Shown piece after piece: positions 37,427-44,388 of a stretch of DNA of 64,000 bases; the first letter of the stretch is position 1, and every line of letters starts with the position of its first letter. The notes under the pieces are model-generated. The model saw only the letters and a program-made list of their open reading frames with translations, had not been told where the DNA came from and did no database searches. The stretch covers positions 1 to 64,000 of the forward strand of contig CAZSBF010000001.1 in NCBI GenBank assembly GCA_964605185.1, written 5' to 3'. A program made the translations under genes and the position numbers. Origin of the DNA: JACRIM01 sp964605185. GTDB lineage: Bacteria; Planctomycetota; Phycisphaerae; UBA1845; UTPLA1.

Positions 37427-37442
37427 GGCTTGAGGCTTGAGG
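37422..37442 (+). repeat. Tandem CTTGAGG heptamer, three units
   Basis: Three perfect copies of CTTGAGG start at 37422, 37429 and 37436. The zinc-ribbon stop codon lies inside the first unit. An inverse, degenerate version is within the radical SAM gene at 29659-29686. Confidence 0.75.
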
Positions 37443-37498
37443 GATGTTGTCGGCTTGTCGCGCAGCAACGAGCAACGATTGTGTGCTTCTCAAGCGAA

Positions 37499-37804
37499 CT
37501 AGGCGGCCGGTTCGACGGTGAGGGTGAGGCCGAGGGCTTTGGTGACGGCCATGAGCGTTGCAAGGGTTGGATTGCCGCGCGGTGAGAGGGCACGATAGAG
37601 GCTTTCACGTTCGACATGAGCAGCCTTCGCAATTTTGGCAATTCCGCCTCTGGCTTCGGCAAGATGCCTCAGGGCAATAAGCAGGACTTTTGGCTCCTCA
37701 GTGTCTTCCAACGCGGCTCTAATGTAGGCAGCCGCAAACTTGGGGTTCTTGCGCAGTTTCTGAACCATGACTTCGTCGTGCGAAATGCTTGCTTTGCTTT
37801 TCAT
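37499..37804 (-). CDS. HigA-like antitoxin (TIGR02684 addiction module antidote)
   Basis: The 101-residue protein is helix-turn-helix rich: RGGIAKIAKAAHVERESLYRALSPRGNPTLATLMAVTKALG (in parts, about residues 52-90) is the HTH typical of TIGR02684 antidotes, and the N-terminus (ISHDEVMVQKLRKNPKFAAAYI) also fits. It should bind the toxin and repress the operon through the palindrome at 38140-38157. Its start overlaps the toxin stop by 4 bases (ATGA). Toxin-first order is normal for this family. Confidence 0.85.
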   Translation of the reverse strand: MKSKASISHDEVMVQKLRKNPKFAAAYIRAALEDTEEPKVLLIALRHLAEARGGIAKIAKAAHVERESLYRALSPRGNPTLATLMAVTKALGLTLTVEPAA

Positions 37805-38130
37805 TTGGTCGCTGTCCTTTTCTTGTAGTCGATCCAGTAGTTCTTGGCCCGCTTGATGTCGTTTGATTGCGTCCGCTTGTCACCGCCGCACAATAGCAAC
37901 ACCACCGACTTTCCAACGATGGCGTAATAGAGACGGTAACCCGGTCCATAATCGATTCGAAGTTCCCAGACGCCGTCCCCAACCGAGCGGCAATCGCCGA
38001 AGTTGCCAGCCTTCAGGCGACCGATTCTTGTGGCAATTCGCCCTTCTGCGTCCTCATCTTTCAGTCCTGTCATCCAGTCGTCGATGACATTCCTGCCGGA
38101 TGCAGTCAGGTAGTGCCAGACTTCGCACAT
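37801..38130 (-). CDS. HigB/RelE-like toxin (TIGR02683 addiction module killer)
   Basis: The 109-residue product fits TIGR02683: IDDWMTGLKDEDAEGRIATRIGRLKAGNFGDCRSVGDGVWELRIDYGPGYRLYYA in parts, then VVLLLCGGDKRTQSNDIKRAKNYW. RelE-type toxins cleave mRNA, often at the ribosome. ATG 38130 is chosen: the predicted -10 TACACT ends at 38138, which puts the transcript start within a base or two of this ATG and suggests a leaderless mRNA. A GTG at 38133 is an alternative start. Confidence 0.85.
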   Translation of the reverse strand: MCEVWHYLTASGRNVIDDWMTGLKDEDAEGRIATRIGRLKAGNFGDCRSVGDGVWELRIDYGPGYRLYYAIVGKSVVLLLCGGDKRTQSNDIKRAKNYWIDYKKRTATK

Positions 38131-38137
38131 CACTATG

Positions 38138-38166
38138 AGTGTAGCTTATAAGTTACATAGGGTCAA
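38138..38166 (-). promoter_or_regulatory. Toxin-antitoxin promoter with embedded operator
   Basis: On the minus strand TTGACC (38166-38161) and TACACT (38143-38138) are separated by 17 bases. The near-perfect palindrome TGTAGCTTATAAGTTACA (38140-38157, one G-T mismatched pair) fills the spacer, so a bound repressor would block polymerase. The antitoxin encoded by this operon is the obvious candidate. Confidence 0.75.
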
Positions 38167-38193
38167 GTGTGAACTGGATTGTCCACTTTTTAT

Positions 38194-38253
38194 CGCAGCG
38201 GACAGGTAAATTTTTTTCCGGATGTGGTTGGAAAGAGGATGAGGAAGGGGTGA
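38194..38253 (+). pseudogene. Degenerate copy of the zinc-ribbon gene's last 20 codons
   Basis: In frame, the codons read RSGQVNFFPDVVGKRMRKG then stop, against HCGRVEFFLDGVGEGMRKS then stop in the gene at 37367-37426. Counting bases, 45 of 60 are identical (15 differences). The key Cys of the ribbon is replaced by Ser. It lies in direct orientation on the other side of the toxin-antitoxin module. Confidence 0.65.
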
Positions 38254-38364
38254 AGGTAGAGGTGGTTCGTAAGAAGCTGTGCTGGGACACCTATGGACTT
38301 CCGGCAAAACAACAGGGGCACCACCGAGCTTTCAAACTGCACAAGCCGAAACCGAGGGATTGTT

Positions 38365-39147
38365 TCAAACGTTCAGGAAACCTACGAAATCAAGAGCCGC
38401 ATGAGCCAGCACGAGCGGCCACAGAAGGCGGCGACTTGCGAAGAAGACTCCAAAGATCAGACCGACCATCATCGACGAAACGATCCCCCACATTCCCTGA
38501 TAGACATGATATGAACTGAAAAGCAGTGTGGTGACAATGACGCTTAGTAGTGTTGAACGCAGCATTTGCTCAATTCGTGGAATCAAGAATCCTCGCATTA
38601 CAAGTTCTTCGGCAAGGCCATTGAATAGACTGGCCGCGATGAGCAACGCTATTTGCAGAGTGCCGACTGGCCTTACGAAAACTGTGGATGACCCCAGAGA
38701 AAGTGGATCAGCTTTAGAAAGGAGTTCTCCCAACGGTGTCGCGAAAAGTACAATTCGATGTGCAAGTATTACTAAGAAGTAAGTCAACATGCCCCATACG
38801 ATGTCCCGAAGCCACTTAGGACGACCAAGTCCAAATCGACTCCAGCTTTCTCCGCTTCGAGAGATGATGTACAGGACCGGCGCAATGACCTCCACACTCC
38901 GAACGATCAAATGTGACCCAGTATAGAGAAATGAATGGGGTTGTTGCGGCAGGAGTATCGTAATTGCTGCATTAAAGAGATCTGGCAGAAACGCAAGAAG
39001 AAGGACAACAATGACTTCAATCCGGCACTGCGAGTTGGAAATCGACGTATTCGGTTCGATCGTGCCAACATCCACTACAGATGTTTCAGTCTGCGCATCC
39101 AGCGGATTGACTTGCGATAGACTGCAATCGGGTTCTTGTGTCATCAT
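38365..39147 (-). CDS. CPBP family intramembrane metalloprotease
   Basis: The 260-residue membrane protein has several hydrophobic segments and the CPBP (Abi, CAAX-like) motifs: EELVMRGFL (EExxxR) near residues 180-190, FSSYHVYQG (FxxxH), and LAHAALDF (HxxxD/N) near the end. Such proteases cut within or near membranes; bacterial members often take part in bacteriocin immunity or defense. ATG 39147 is chosen; the open frame has an earlier GTG at 39165. It lies between two toxin-like modules in the accessory stretch. Confidence 0.85.
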   Translation of the reverse strand: MMTQEPDCSLSQVNPLDAQTETSVVDVGTIEPNTSISNSQCRIEVIVVLLLAFLPDLFNAAITILLPQQPHSFLYTGSHLIVRSVEVIAPVLYIISRSGESWSRFGLGRPKWLRDIVWGMLTYFLVILAHRIVLFATPLGELLSKADPLSLGSSTVFVRPVGTLQIALLIAASLFNGLAEELVMRGFLIPRIEQMLRSTLLSVIVTTLLFSSYHVYQGMWGIVSSMMVGLIFGVFFASRRLLWPLVLAHAALDFVGFLNV

Positions 39148-39332
39148 CGCGCTTGTTCCGAACACTTAATATTAATGTGTATCATCGAATCATAAGACCG
39201 CTTCTTAATTGCATTTATCCGTCATATGGTCGGTCACGACAGACGCTCATTCGATGAGTCTTTTTGACCCTTGACCTCACTCCCCCGACAATCCCAGCAC
39301 GATTGACAAGAACCAAGTCGATACCCGCATTG

Positions 39333-39776
39333 CTATGAATTGTCAGGCTGCAACAGCCGCACGTCTTCAAGGTCAATTTTTCGGCCGGCGGCCGTTTTGG
39401 ACGCGATCAGGTCGTCGAGGCAGACGACACAGAGGATCTGGCCTTCATAGTCGATCTGCGAACGTCGCGTCCATGCCGGGCCAAATTCAATTCCTGGCGT
39501 GCGTGTTTGAACGTCGACTTGCACGAAATCCCGGAAAATGGTCACTTCATGCTTGAGCAATTCGTCTGGATTTGTAAGAGTCGCGGTTCCCAGACCCGCT
39601 TCCAGAAGAGCAGCCAACACTCTTTCGGCATTCTCGCGCGTCGGTTCGATCAGGATGTCGAGGTCGAACGTGTTGCGCGGCACGCCGTGCACAATGGCCG
39701 CGACACCACCGATGACCAAGTACTTCACGTCATGTTTTCGAAAGCACTTGAATACCGGGTCGAGGCGATCGAGCAT
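39333..39776 (-). CDS. Nucleotidyltransferase-fold protein (DUF6036-like), module 2
   Basis: The 147-residue protein shows YLVIGGVAAIVHGVPRNTFDLDILIEPTRENAERVLAAL in parts: a GG turn, then DLDIL with the two catalytic Asp. The C-terminal part ends with LCVVCLDDLIASKTAAGRKIDLEDV, matching the LEDLRKNK region in module 1. ATG 39776 is preferred over the in-frame TTG at 39791. It overlaps the small upstream gene by 47 bases. Confidence 0.7.
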   Translation of the reverse strand: MLDRLDPVFKCFRKHDVKYLVIGGVAAIVHGVPRNTFDLDILIEPTRENAERVLAALLEAGLGTATLTNPDELLKHEVTIFRDFVQVDVQTRTPGIEFGPAWTRRSQIDYEGQILCVVCLDDLIASKTAAGRKIDLEDVRLLQPDNS

Positions 39777-39930
39777 GTTTGATGTCCACAATCTTTGGGT
39801 TTATTGCAAGAGCGAAGCGGCTCCATTCCGTAAAGATCTGAAGGCGTTCCTGAATGGTCAGCGACTGAAACCAGCGGGCCTTTGCCTCCGGTGTTTCCTC
39901 GTCCCAGCCGTGTGCGATCGATGGGGTCAT
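39730..39930 (-). CDS. Small protein preceding a nucleotidyltransferase (module 2)
   Basis: The 66-residue product contains EETPEAKARWFQSLTIQERLQIFTEWSRFALAINP, in parts, matching the W-x(n)-ER-L/F pattern of the small protein at 30918. The ATG at 39930 lies 9 bases after TACAAT (minus strand, 39944-39939), so the transcript would start almost at the ATG. It overlaps the nucleotidyltransferase by 47 bases in another frame. Role unknown. Confidence 0.6.
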   Translation of the reverse strand: MTPSIAHGWDEETPEAKARWFQSLTIQERLQIFTEWSRFALAINPKIVDIKHARSPRPGIQVLSKT

Positions 39931-39937
39931 GGTATCG

Positions 39938-39946
39938 TATTGTATC
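39938..39946 (-). promoter_or_regulatory. Putative -10 region for nucleotidyltransferase module 2
   Basis: GATACAATA on the minus strand contains TACAAT and is identical to the nine bases at 30867-30875. A direct repeat CGATAC-AATA-CGATAC surrounds it. No good -35 is visible. Confidence 0.4.
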
Positions 39947-40009
39947 GGATGGCAATGCCTTTGGCCTGATGCCCGGGGCTGATTCCTAACTCCGACTGAG
40001 GTTTCGCAT

Positions 40010-41365
40010 ATGGCCCGAGAAATCAGCCTCCCCGTCTGTAATCACAAGCCCCGCCCCTACACCGGCCCGAGCAAGGCGGAGACGCTGGCGCTTCGGCAGC
40101 AGTATCTCACGCCGGCGCTGATCACCTATTACAAAGAACCGTTCATGGCCGTCGAGGGGCACATGCAGTATTTATGGGATGAGACCGGCCGGCGGTATCT
40201 CGACGCCTTTGCCGGCATCGTCACCGTGTCGGTCGGGCACTGTCATCCGAAGGTGGTCGAGCGCGTGCGCGAGCAGGTCGGCGTGCTGCAACACACGACG
40301 ACGATTTATCTGCACCCCACCGTCGGGCAGTATGCGAAGAAGCTGGCCGACCACATGCCCGGTGATCTGAAGGTGACGTACTTCACCAACAGTGGCAGCG
40401 AGACGAACGACCTCGCGGTTCTAACGGCCCGGCAGCACACCGGTGCATACGACGTGATCGCACTGCGCAATGCCTACCACGGCGGATCGCAGACGACGAT
40501 GGGCCTCACGGCGCACAGCACGTGGAAATACACGACGCCGCACTCCTTCGGCGTGCATCACGGGATGCCGGGGTATTGCTATCGCTGCCCGCTGGGGCTG
40601 ACGTATCCAAGCTGCGACATGAAGTGCGCCAAGGACATCGGGGAGCTGATCAAGTTCACCACACCCGGCAAGGTGGCGGCGTTCATCGCCGAGCCGATCA
40701 TGGGCGTGGGCGGCGCGGTCACACCGCCGCCGGAGTACTTCAAGATTGTGTATGAAGAAGTGCGCAAGGCGGGCGGGCTTTGCATCGCCGACGAAGTGCA
40801 GACGGGCTTCGGTCGGACGGGCACGCACTTCTGGGGGTTCCAGAATTGGGACGTGATGCCGGATATGGTTTGCATGGCCAAAGGCATCGGCAACGGCACG
40901 GCGCTGGGCGCGGTAACGACAACACCGGCGATTGCCAAGAGCCTGACCGGCAAGCTGCACTTCAACACGTTTGGCGGCAACCCGGTGCAGGCGACCTACG
41001 GCATGGCGACCCTGGACATCATCGACGAGGAGGGCATTCAGGCAAACGCTCTGAAGGTCGGCACGCAGCTTAAGATCGGCCTGACGGCGCTGACGGACAA
41101 GCACAAGCTTATTGGCGAGGTACGCGGCATGGGGCTGATGCTCGGCGTGGAACTGGTGCGCGATCGCATGACGAAGGAGCCGGCCAACACCGAGGCGGCG
41201 CAGGTGCTGGAATTGGCGCGAGAGCGCGGCCTGCTGCTTGGCAAGGGTGGGTTGCACGGCAACACGCTGCGGATCAAGCCGCCGATGTGCATCACCAGCG
41301 CGGACGCGGAGTTTATGGTGGCGGTGATTGATGAGGCGCTGGGGGAGATTGAGGGGAAGAAGTAG
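40010..41365 (+). CDS. Class III aminotransferase (alanine-glyoxylate/AGXT2-like)
   Basis: A pyridoxal-phosphate enzyme that moves an amino group between an amine or amino acid and a keto acid such as glyoxylate or pyruvate. The 451-residue protein has class III features: YLDAFAGIVTVSVGHCHPKV, TYFTNSGSETNDLAVL, ADEVQTGFGRTGTHFWGFQ, and the PLP-binding Lys in CMAKGIGNGTALGAV (about residue 289). The combination is closest to AGXT2-type enzymes. The exact substrate is not fixed. ATG 40010 starts 79 bases from the module 2 start, divergent from it. Confidence 0.88.
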   Translation: MAREISLPVCNHKPRPYTGPSKAETLALRQQYLTPALITYYKEPFMAVEGHMQYLWDETGRRYLDAFAGIVTVSVGHCHPKVVERVREQVGVLQHTTTIYLHPTVGQYAKKLADHMPGDLKVTYFTNSGSETNDLAVLTARQHTGAYDVIALRNAYHGGSQTTMGLTAHSTWKYTTPHSFGVHHGMPGYCYRCPLGLTYPSCDMKCAKDIGELIKFTTPGKVAAFIAEPIMGVGGAVTPPPEYFKIVYEEVRKAGGLCIADEVQTGFGRTGTHFWGFQNWDVMPDMVCMAKGIGNGTALGAVTTTPAIAKSLTGKLHFNTFGGNPVQATYGMATLDIIDEEGIQANALKVGTQLKIGLTALTDKHKLIGEVRGMGLMLGVELVRDRMTKEPANTEAAQVLELARERGLLLGKGGLHGNTLRIKPPMCITSADAEFMVAVIDEALGEIEGKK

Positions 41366-41410
41366 AAAAGGCCCGAACTGACTACCGCGTCAAGAGAATA
41401 GCGAACTTCA

Positions 41411-41722
41411 ATGGCTGACCCACTGATTCGAATAAAGAGGGCCGTATTGGCCGGCCGTTATGGATTCAGCGAAAAGGCTCGAATTGAAATGGAGTCGGAT
41501 TCGCTGACGGAGTTGGATGTTGTCGAGTCAATTTCTAACGCGAAACGGATCTACAAGACGTTGCGATCTACGAGTCACTTTCATCCGGGTCGGCGTGAAT
41601 ACCTCTATGTGATTCAGAGTACAAATTTGGCTGGTACTCCGATATACTCCAAGGGTAAGTTTGCGAAGGATGGCGACGCGGAGTCGTTTTATTTCCTTGT
41701 GTCGGCCAAACACGCACTATGA
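41411..41722 (+). CDS. DUF4258 protein, probable toxin of a DUF4258/YgiT pair
   Basis: The 103-residue product matches DUF4258: the N-terminal LIRIKRAVLAGRYGFSEKARIEMESDSLTELDVVESISNAKRIYKTL, in parts, and the C-terminal YLYVIQSTN...YSKGKFAKDGDAESFYFLVSAK. DUF4258 proteins are found in toxin-antitoxin-like pairs and resemble MqsR/RelE-type folds. The stop overlaps the next start by 4 bases (ATGA). No ribosome-binding site or promoter could be picked with confidence. Confidence 0.7.
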   Translation: MADPLIRIKRAVLAGRYGFSEKARIEMESDSLTELDVVESISNAKRIYKTLRSTSHFHPGRREYLYVIQSTNLAGTPIYSKGKFAKDGDAESFYFLVSAKHAL

Positions 41723-41958
41723 ACACAACACTACATATCAAAAACTGTCCTACCTGCGGCAGCTCCAGAATCCGTCGCGTTTGCAAGGACGTGAAAGGCA
41801 AGTTCCGGGGTAAGCCTTACGTCGCCAGCCGAGTGGCCTTCCACGAGTGTCCTGCTTGTGGAGAGCGTGTTTTCGATCGCGAGGCAATGCGTCGGATTGA
41901 AGACAAATCGCCAGCGTTTCCGCGACAAAAAAAGTCGCCGCGACGCCGACCGGCGTGA
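41719..41958 (+). CDS. YgiT-type zinc-finger protein, probable antitoxin
   Basis: The 79-residue protein has two CxxC pairs: NCPTCGSSRIRRV and ECPACGERVFDREAMRRIED, the zinc-finger form of the MqsA N-terminal domain (TIGR03831). It ends with a basic tail (RQKKSPRRRPA) and has no DNA-binding HTH, unlike full-length MqsA. Four-base overlap with the DUF4258 gene means tight translational coupling. It would neutralise the partner; operator binding is not supported by the sequence. Confidence 0.72.
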   Translation: MNTTLHIKNCPTCGSSRIRRVCKDVKGKFRGKPYVASRVAFHECPACGERVFDREAMRRIEDKSPAFPRQKKSPRRRPA

Positions 41959-42013
41959 TAATTCGGAGTCAATTGAGGCGGGCCCGCTTCAGTTCGTAGA
42001 AAGGAACGAACAA

Positions 42014-42772
42014 ATGGTTCAAGCTTTTCATGCGATTGTGATTGCCAGCGTGTTCTGTGTTCAGGCCGCCAATGAGCCACGTCGCGACATTGAGAATACT
42101 CCCAGTATTGAGGTGAGTGGCACTGGCGAATTGAAGATAGTGCCCGACGAGATCGTCCTCTTGTTCGGCATCGAGACTCAGGACATGAGTCTCGACAAAG
42201 CTAAGTCGGAGAACGACACGCGCGCTCGTAAGATTCTCTCGCTTGTAAAAGAGCTGCAAATCGATCCAAAAGATGTTCAGACGGATTATGTGAAGATCTC
42301 CCCTGAATATGAGCGCGAAGATTCCAAGACCGTTTTTAAGGGTTACGAAGTTTCGGTGTCCATCCAGGTACTACTACACGACACCGCGAAATACGACGAG
42401 CTTGTTACAAAGGCGCTCTCAGCGGGGGCCAACCGTTTGTACAGTGTCGATTTTCGATCTAGTGAAGCGCGAAAGCATCGAGAGGAGGCGCGTCGCATGG
42501 CGTTGATCGCCGCGCGGAAGAAAGCAGAGAAAATGGCCGCTGCACTTGATTGCCGAATTGGAAAGCCTTTGTCCATCGTCGAGAATCATCAATCGAGCCA
42601 ATTCGGCGGTGGCCGGTTCATTTCCAACAGAGCACAGGAGACTCAGGAAGAACCAGCAGGGGATCTAGATTCAGACCAAAGTACGCTCGCTTTAGGGCGA
42701 ATCAGTGTAACTACCATGGTGTCTGTTCGATTTGAGTTGATTGACAATCGTACCGGTCGGGACGATCAGTAG
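42014..42772 (+). CDS. SIMPL (DUF541) domain protein, exported
   Basis: The 252-residue product has a short signal-like N-terminus (VQAFHAIVIASVFCVQA) and then a SIMPL domain: IEVSGTGELKIVPDEIVLLFGIETQD, in parts, and KGYEVSVSIQVLLHD, the conserved core. SIMPL proteins are periplasmic or outer-membrane associated, with roles in stress or signalling that are not well known. ATG 42014 has AAAGGAA upstream. It follows the DUF4258 pair by 55 bases and may be outside the module. Confidence 0.75.
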   Translation: MVQAFHAIVIASVFCVQAANEPRRDIENTPSIEVSGTGELKIVPDEIVLLFGIETQDMSLDKAKSENDTRARKILSLVKELQIDPKDVQTDYVKISPEYEREDSKTVFKGYEVSVSIQVLLHDTAKYDELVTKALSAGANRLYSVDFRSSEARKHREEARRMALIAARKKAEKMAAALDCRIGKPLSIVENHQSSQFGGGRFISNRAQETQEEPAGDLDSDQSTLALGRISVTTMVSVRFELIDNRTGRDDQ

Positions 42773-42793
42773 TCAGCACTTGATTTTTCGCGA

Positions 42794-44125
42794 TCACTTC
42801 GCCGTAATCCGTTCCATCCCGCCCATGTAGGGTCGCAGTGCCTCGGGGACCGTCACGCTGCCGTCGGCGTTTTGGTATTGCTCGAGGATCGGAATCAAGA
42901 TGCGCGGGCTGGCGATGACCGTGTTGTTTAGCGTGTGACAGAAGTACGTCTTCTTGTCGGCACCACGATAACGCAGGTTGAGCCGACGGGCCTGGAACTC
43001 GCCGAGGCGCGAGGCGCTGTGGGTTTCGCCATAGCCCTTTCGCGACGGCATCCACGTCTCAATATCGTACATCTCCACCTTGCCCTGGCCCATGTCGCCG
43101 GTGCAGACCATCATGACGCGATAGGGAAGATTCAATTTCTGAAGCACCGCCTCGGCATTGGCGATGATGGCGTGGTGGTGCTTTTCGCTCTCGGCTTCGT
43201 CCGCTTTGCAGAGGACGACCTGTTCGACCTTTTCAAAATAGTGGATGCGATAGATGCCGTAGGTGTCCTTGCCCGCGGCACCGGCTTCTCGTCGGAAACA
43301 GGTGGACACGGCGGCGAGGCGGATGGGCAATTGCGCTTCGTCGAGAATTTCATCGCCGTACATGGCGGTGAGTGAGACTTCGGCCGTTCCGACGAGGCTC
43401 TTGGCGTCGCGTTCGCAGCGATAGGCCTGCTCTTCACCGCCGGGGAAGTAGCCGGTTCCGTACATCATTTCATCGCGGACGACGACGGGCACGGTCATCG
43501 GCTCAAAGCCGCGCTCGATAATGAGGTCCATCGCCAGGCGCAGCACGGCCTGATGCAGCATGGTGCCTGCGCCGCGGAGGAGGTAGTTTCGCGTGCCCGC
43601 AAGCTTCACTCCGCGCTCGATGTCGATGATGTTCAAGTCCTTGCCGAGTTGGACGTGATCCTTCGGCTCGAAGTCGAACGTGCGCGGCTCACCGACACGA
43701 CGAACTTCGACGTTTTGCGTGTCGTTCTTGCCGATGGGTGTCTTTGCCGAGGGAATCTGCGGGGCGGTGAGCATGAGGGCGCGGAAGTCTTCCGCGACGG
43801 TTTTTTCTTCTTCCTCCAGCTCTTTGATGCGCTGCTTGATGCGGGCGGAATCGGCCTGAATTTTGTCGCCTTCGGCTTTGATCTGGTCGGCGGTCGTCCC
43901 TTTGGCGAGCGCATCCTGATACCACTTGCCCTTTGGGTTTTTGTAGAGGCCGATCTGGTTGGAGAGTTCGTTGCTCTGCTGGCGGAGTTGGTCGGCCTCC
44001 TGTTGGATGGCGCGGCGGAGGTCGTCCACGGCGATGAGGCGGTCGAGGTCGCAGGCGATGTTTTTGTCGCGGATGGCCTTTCGGACCTTGTCGGTTTCGT
44101 CACGAATCAGCTTGATATCGATCAT
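42794..44125 (-). CDS. serS: Seryl-tRNA synthetase
   Basis: It charges tRNA-Ser with serine. The 443-residue protein has the N-terminal coiled-coil arm (about residues 28-105, KAIRDKNIACDLDRL, EEEEKTVAEDFRAL) and the class II core: motif 2 FRREAGAAGKDTYGIYR, and motif 3 near the C-terminus with ASRLGEFQARRLNLRYR. Length and motifs fit the family. Its ATG is at 44125, upstream of which is a cluster of short repeats. It is convergent with the SIMPL gene. Confidence 0.96.
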   Translation of the reverse strand: MIDIKLIRDETDKVRKAIRDKNIACDLDRLIAVDDLRRAIQQEADQLRQQSNELSNQIGLYKNPKGKWYQDALAKGTTADQIKAEGDKIQADSARIKQRIKELEEEEKTVAEDFRALMLTAPQIPSAKTPIGKNDTQNVEVRRVGEPRTFDFEPKDHVQLGKDLNIIDIERGVKLAGTRNYLLRGAGTMLHQAVLRLAMDLIIERGFEPMTVPVVVRDEMMYGTGYFPGGEEQAYRCERDAKSLVGTAEVSLTAMYGDEILDEAQLPIRLAAVSTCFRREAGAAGKDTYGIYRIHYFEKVEQVVLCKADEAESEKHHHAIIANAEAVLQKLNLPYRVMMVCTGDMGQGKVEMYDIETWMPSRKGYGETHSASRLGEFQARRLNLRYRGADKKTYFCHTLNNTVIASPRILIPILEQYQNADGSVTVPEALRPYMGGMERITAK

Positions 44126-44188
44126 TTACTCAAACGCTCCCACGAGGCCCGCGCGCTGGCAAGGGCTTATTTTCGGTGTTCGGCGTGG

Positions 44189-44242
44189 CCGCTTGCCGGC
44201 GCGTCATCCATAATGACCGCTTGCTGGCGCGTGCGGCTCGTT
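44189..44242. repeat. Pair of direct repeats upstream of serS
   Basis: CCGCTTGCCGGCGCGT (44189-44204) and CCGCTTGCTGGCGCGT (44217-44232) differ at one base. The second continues GCGGCTCGTT to 44242, and the inverse of 44217-44242 matches 1213-1238 at 22 of 26 positions. A third related unit (GCGCGCTGGCAAGGGC) is at about 44151-44166. All are intergenic. Confidence 0.6.
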
Positions 44243-44388
44243 GGCCGCTCTTTCTTTGCTCGCCGAAATCCGCTCGGTCGGGCATGATACGACATGGACG
44301 GCCGCATCACAGCAACCGACGGGCATTGGCCGAGTATACTGCTATGACGTCTGCCTCGCCCCAAGGAAGATTCCCCCGGAGCATCCTG

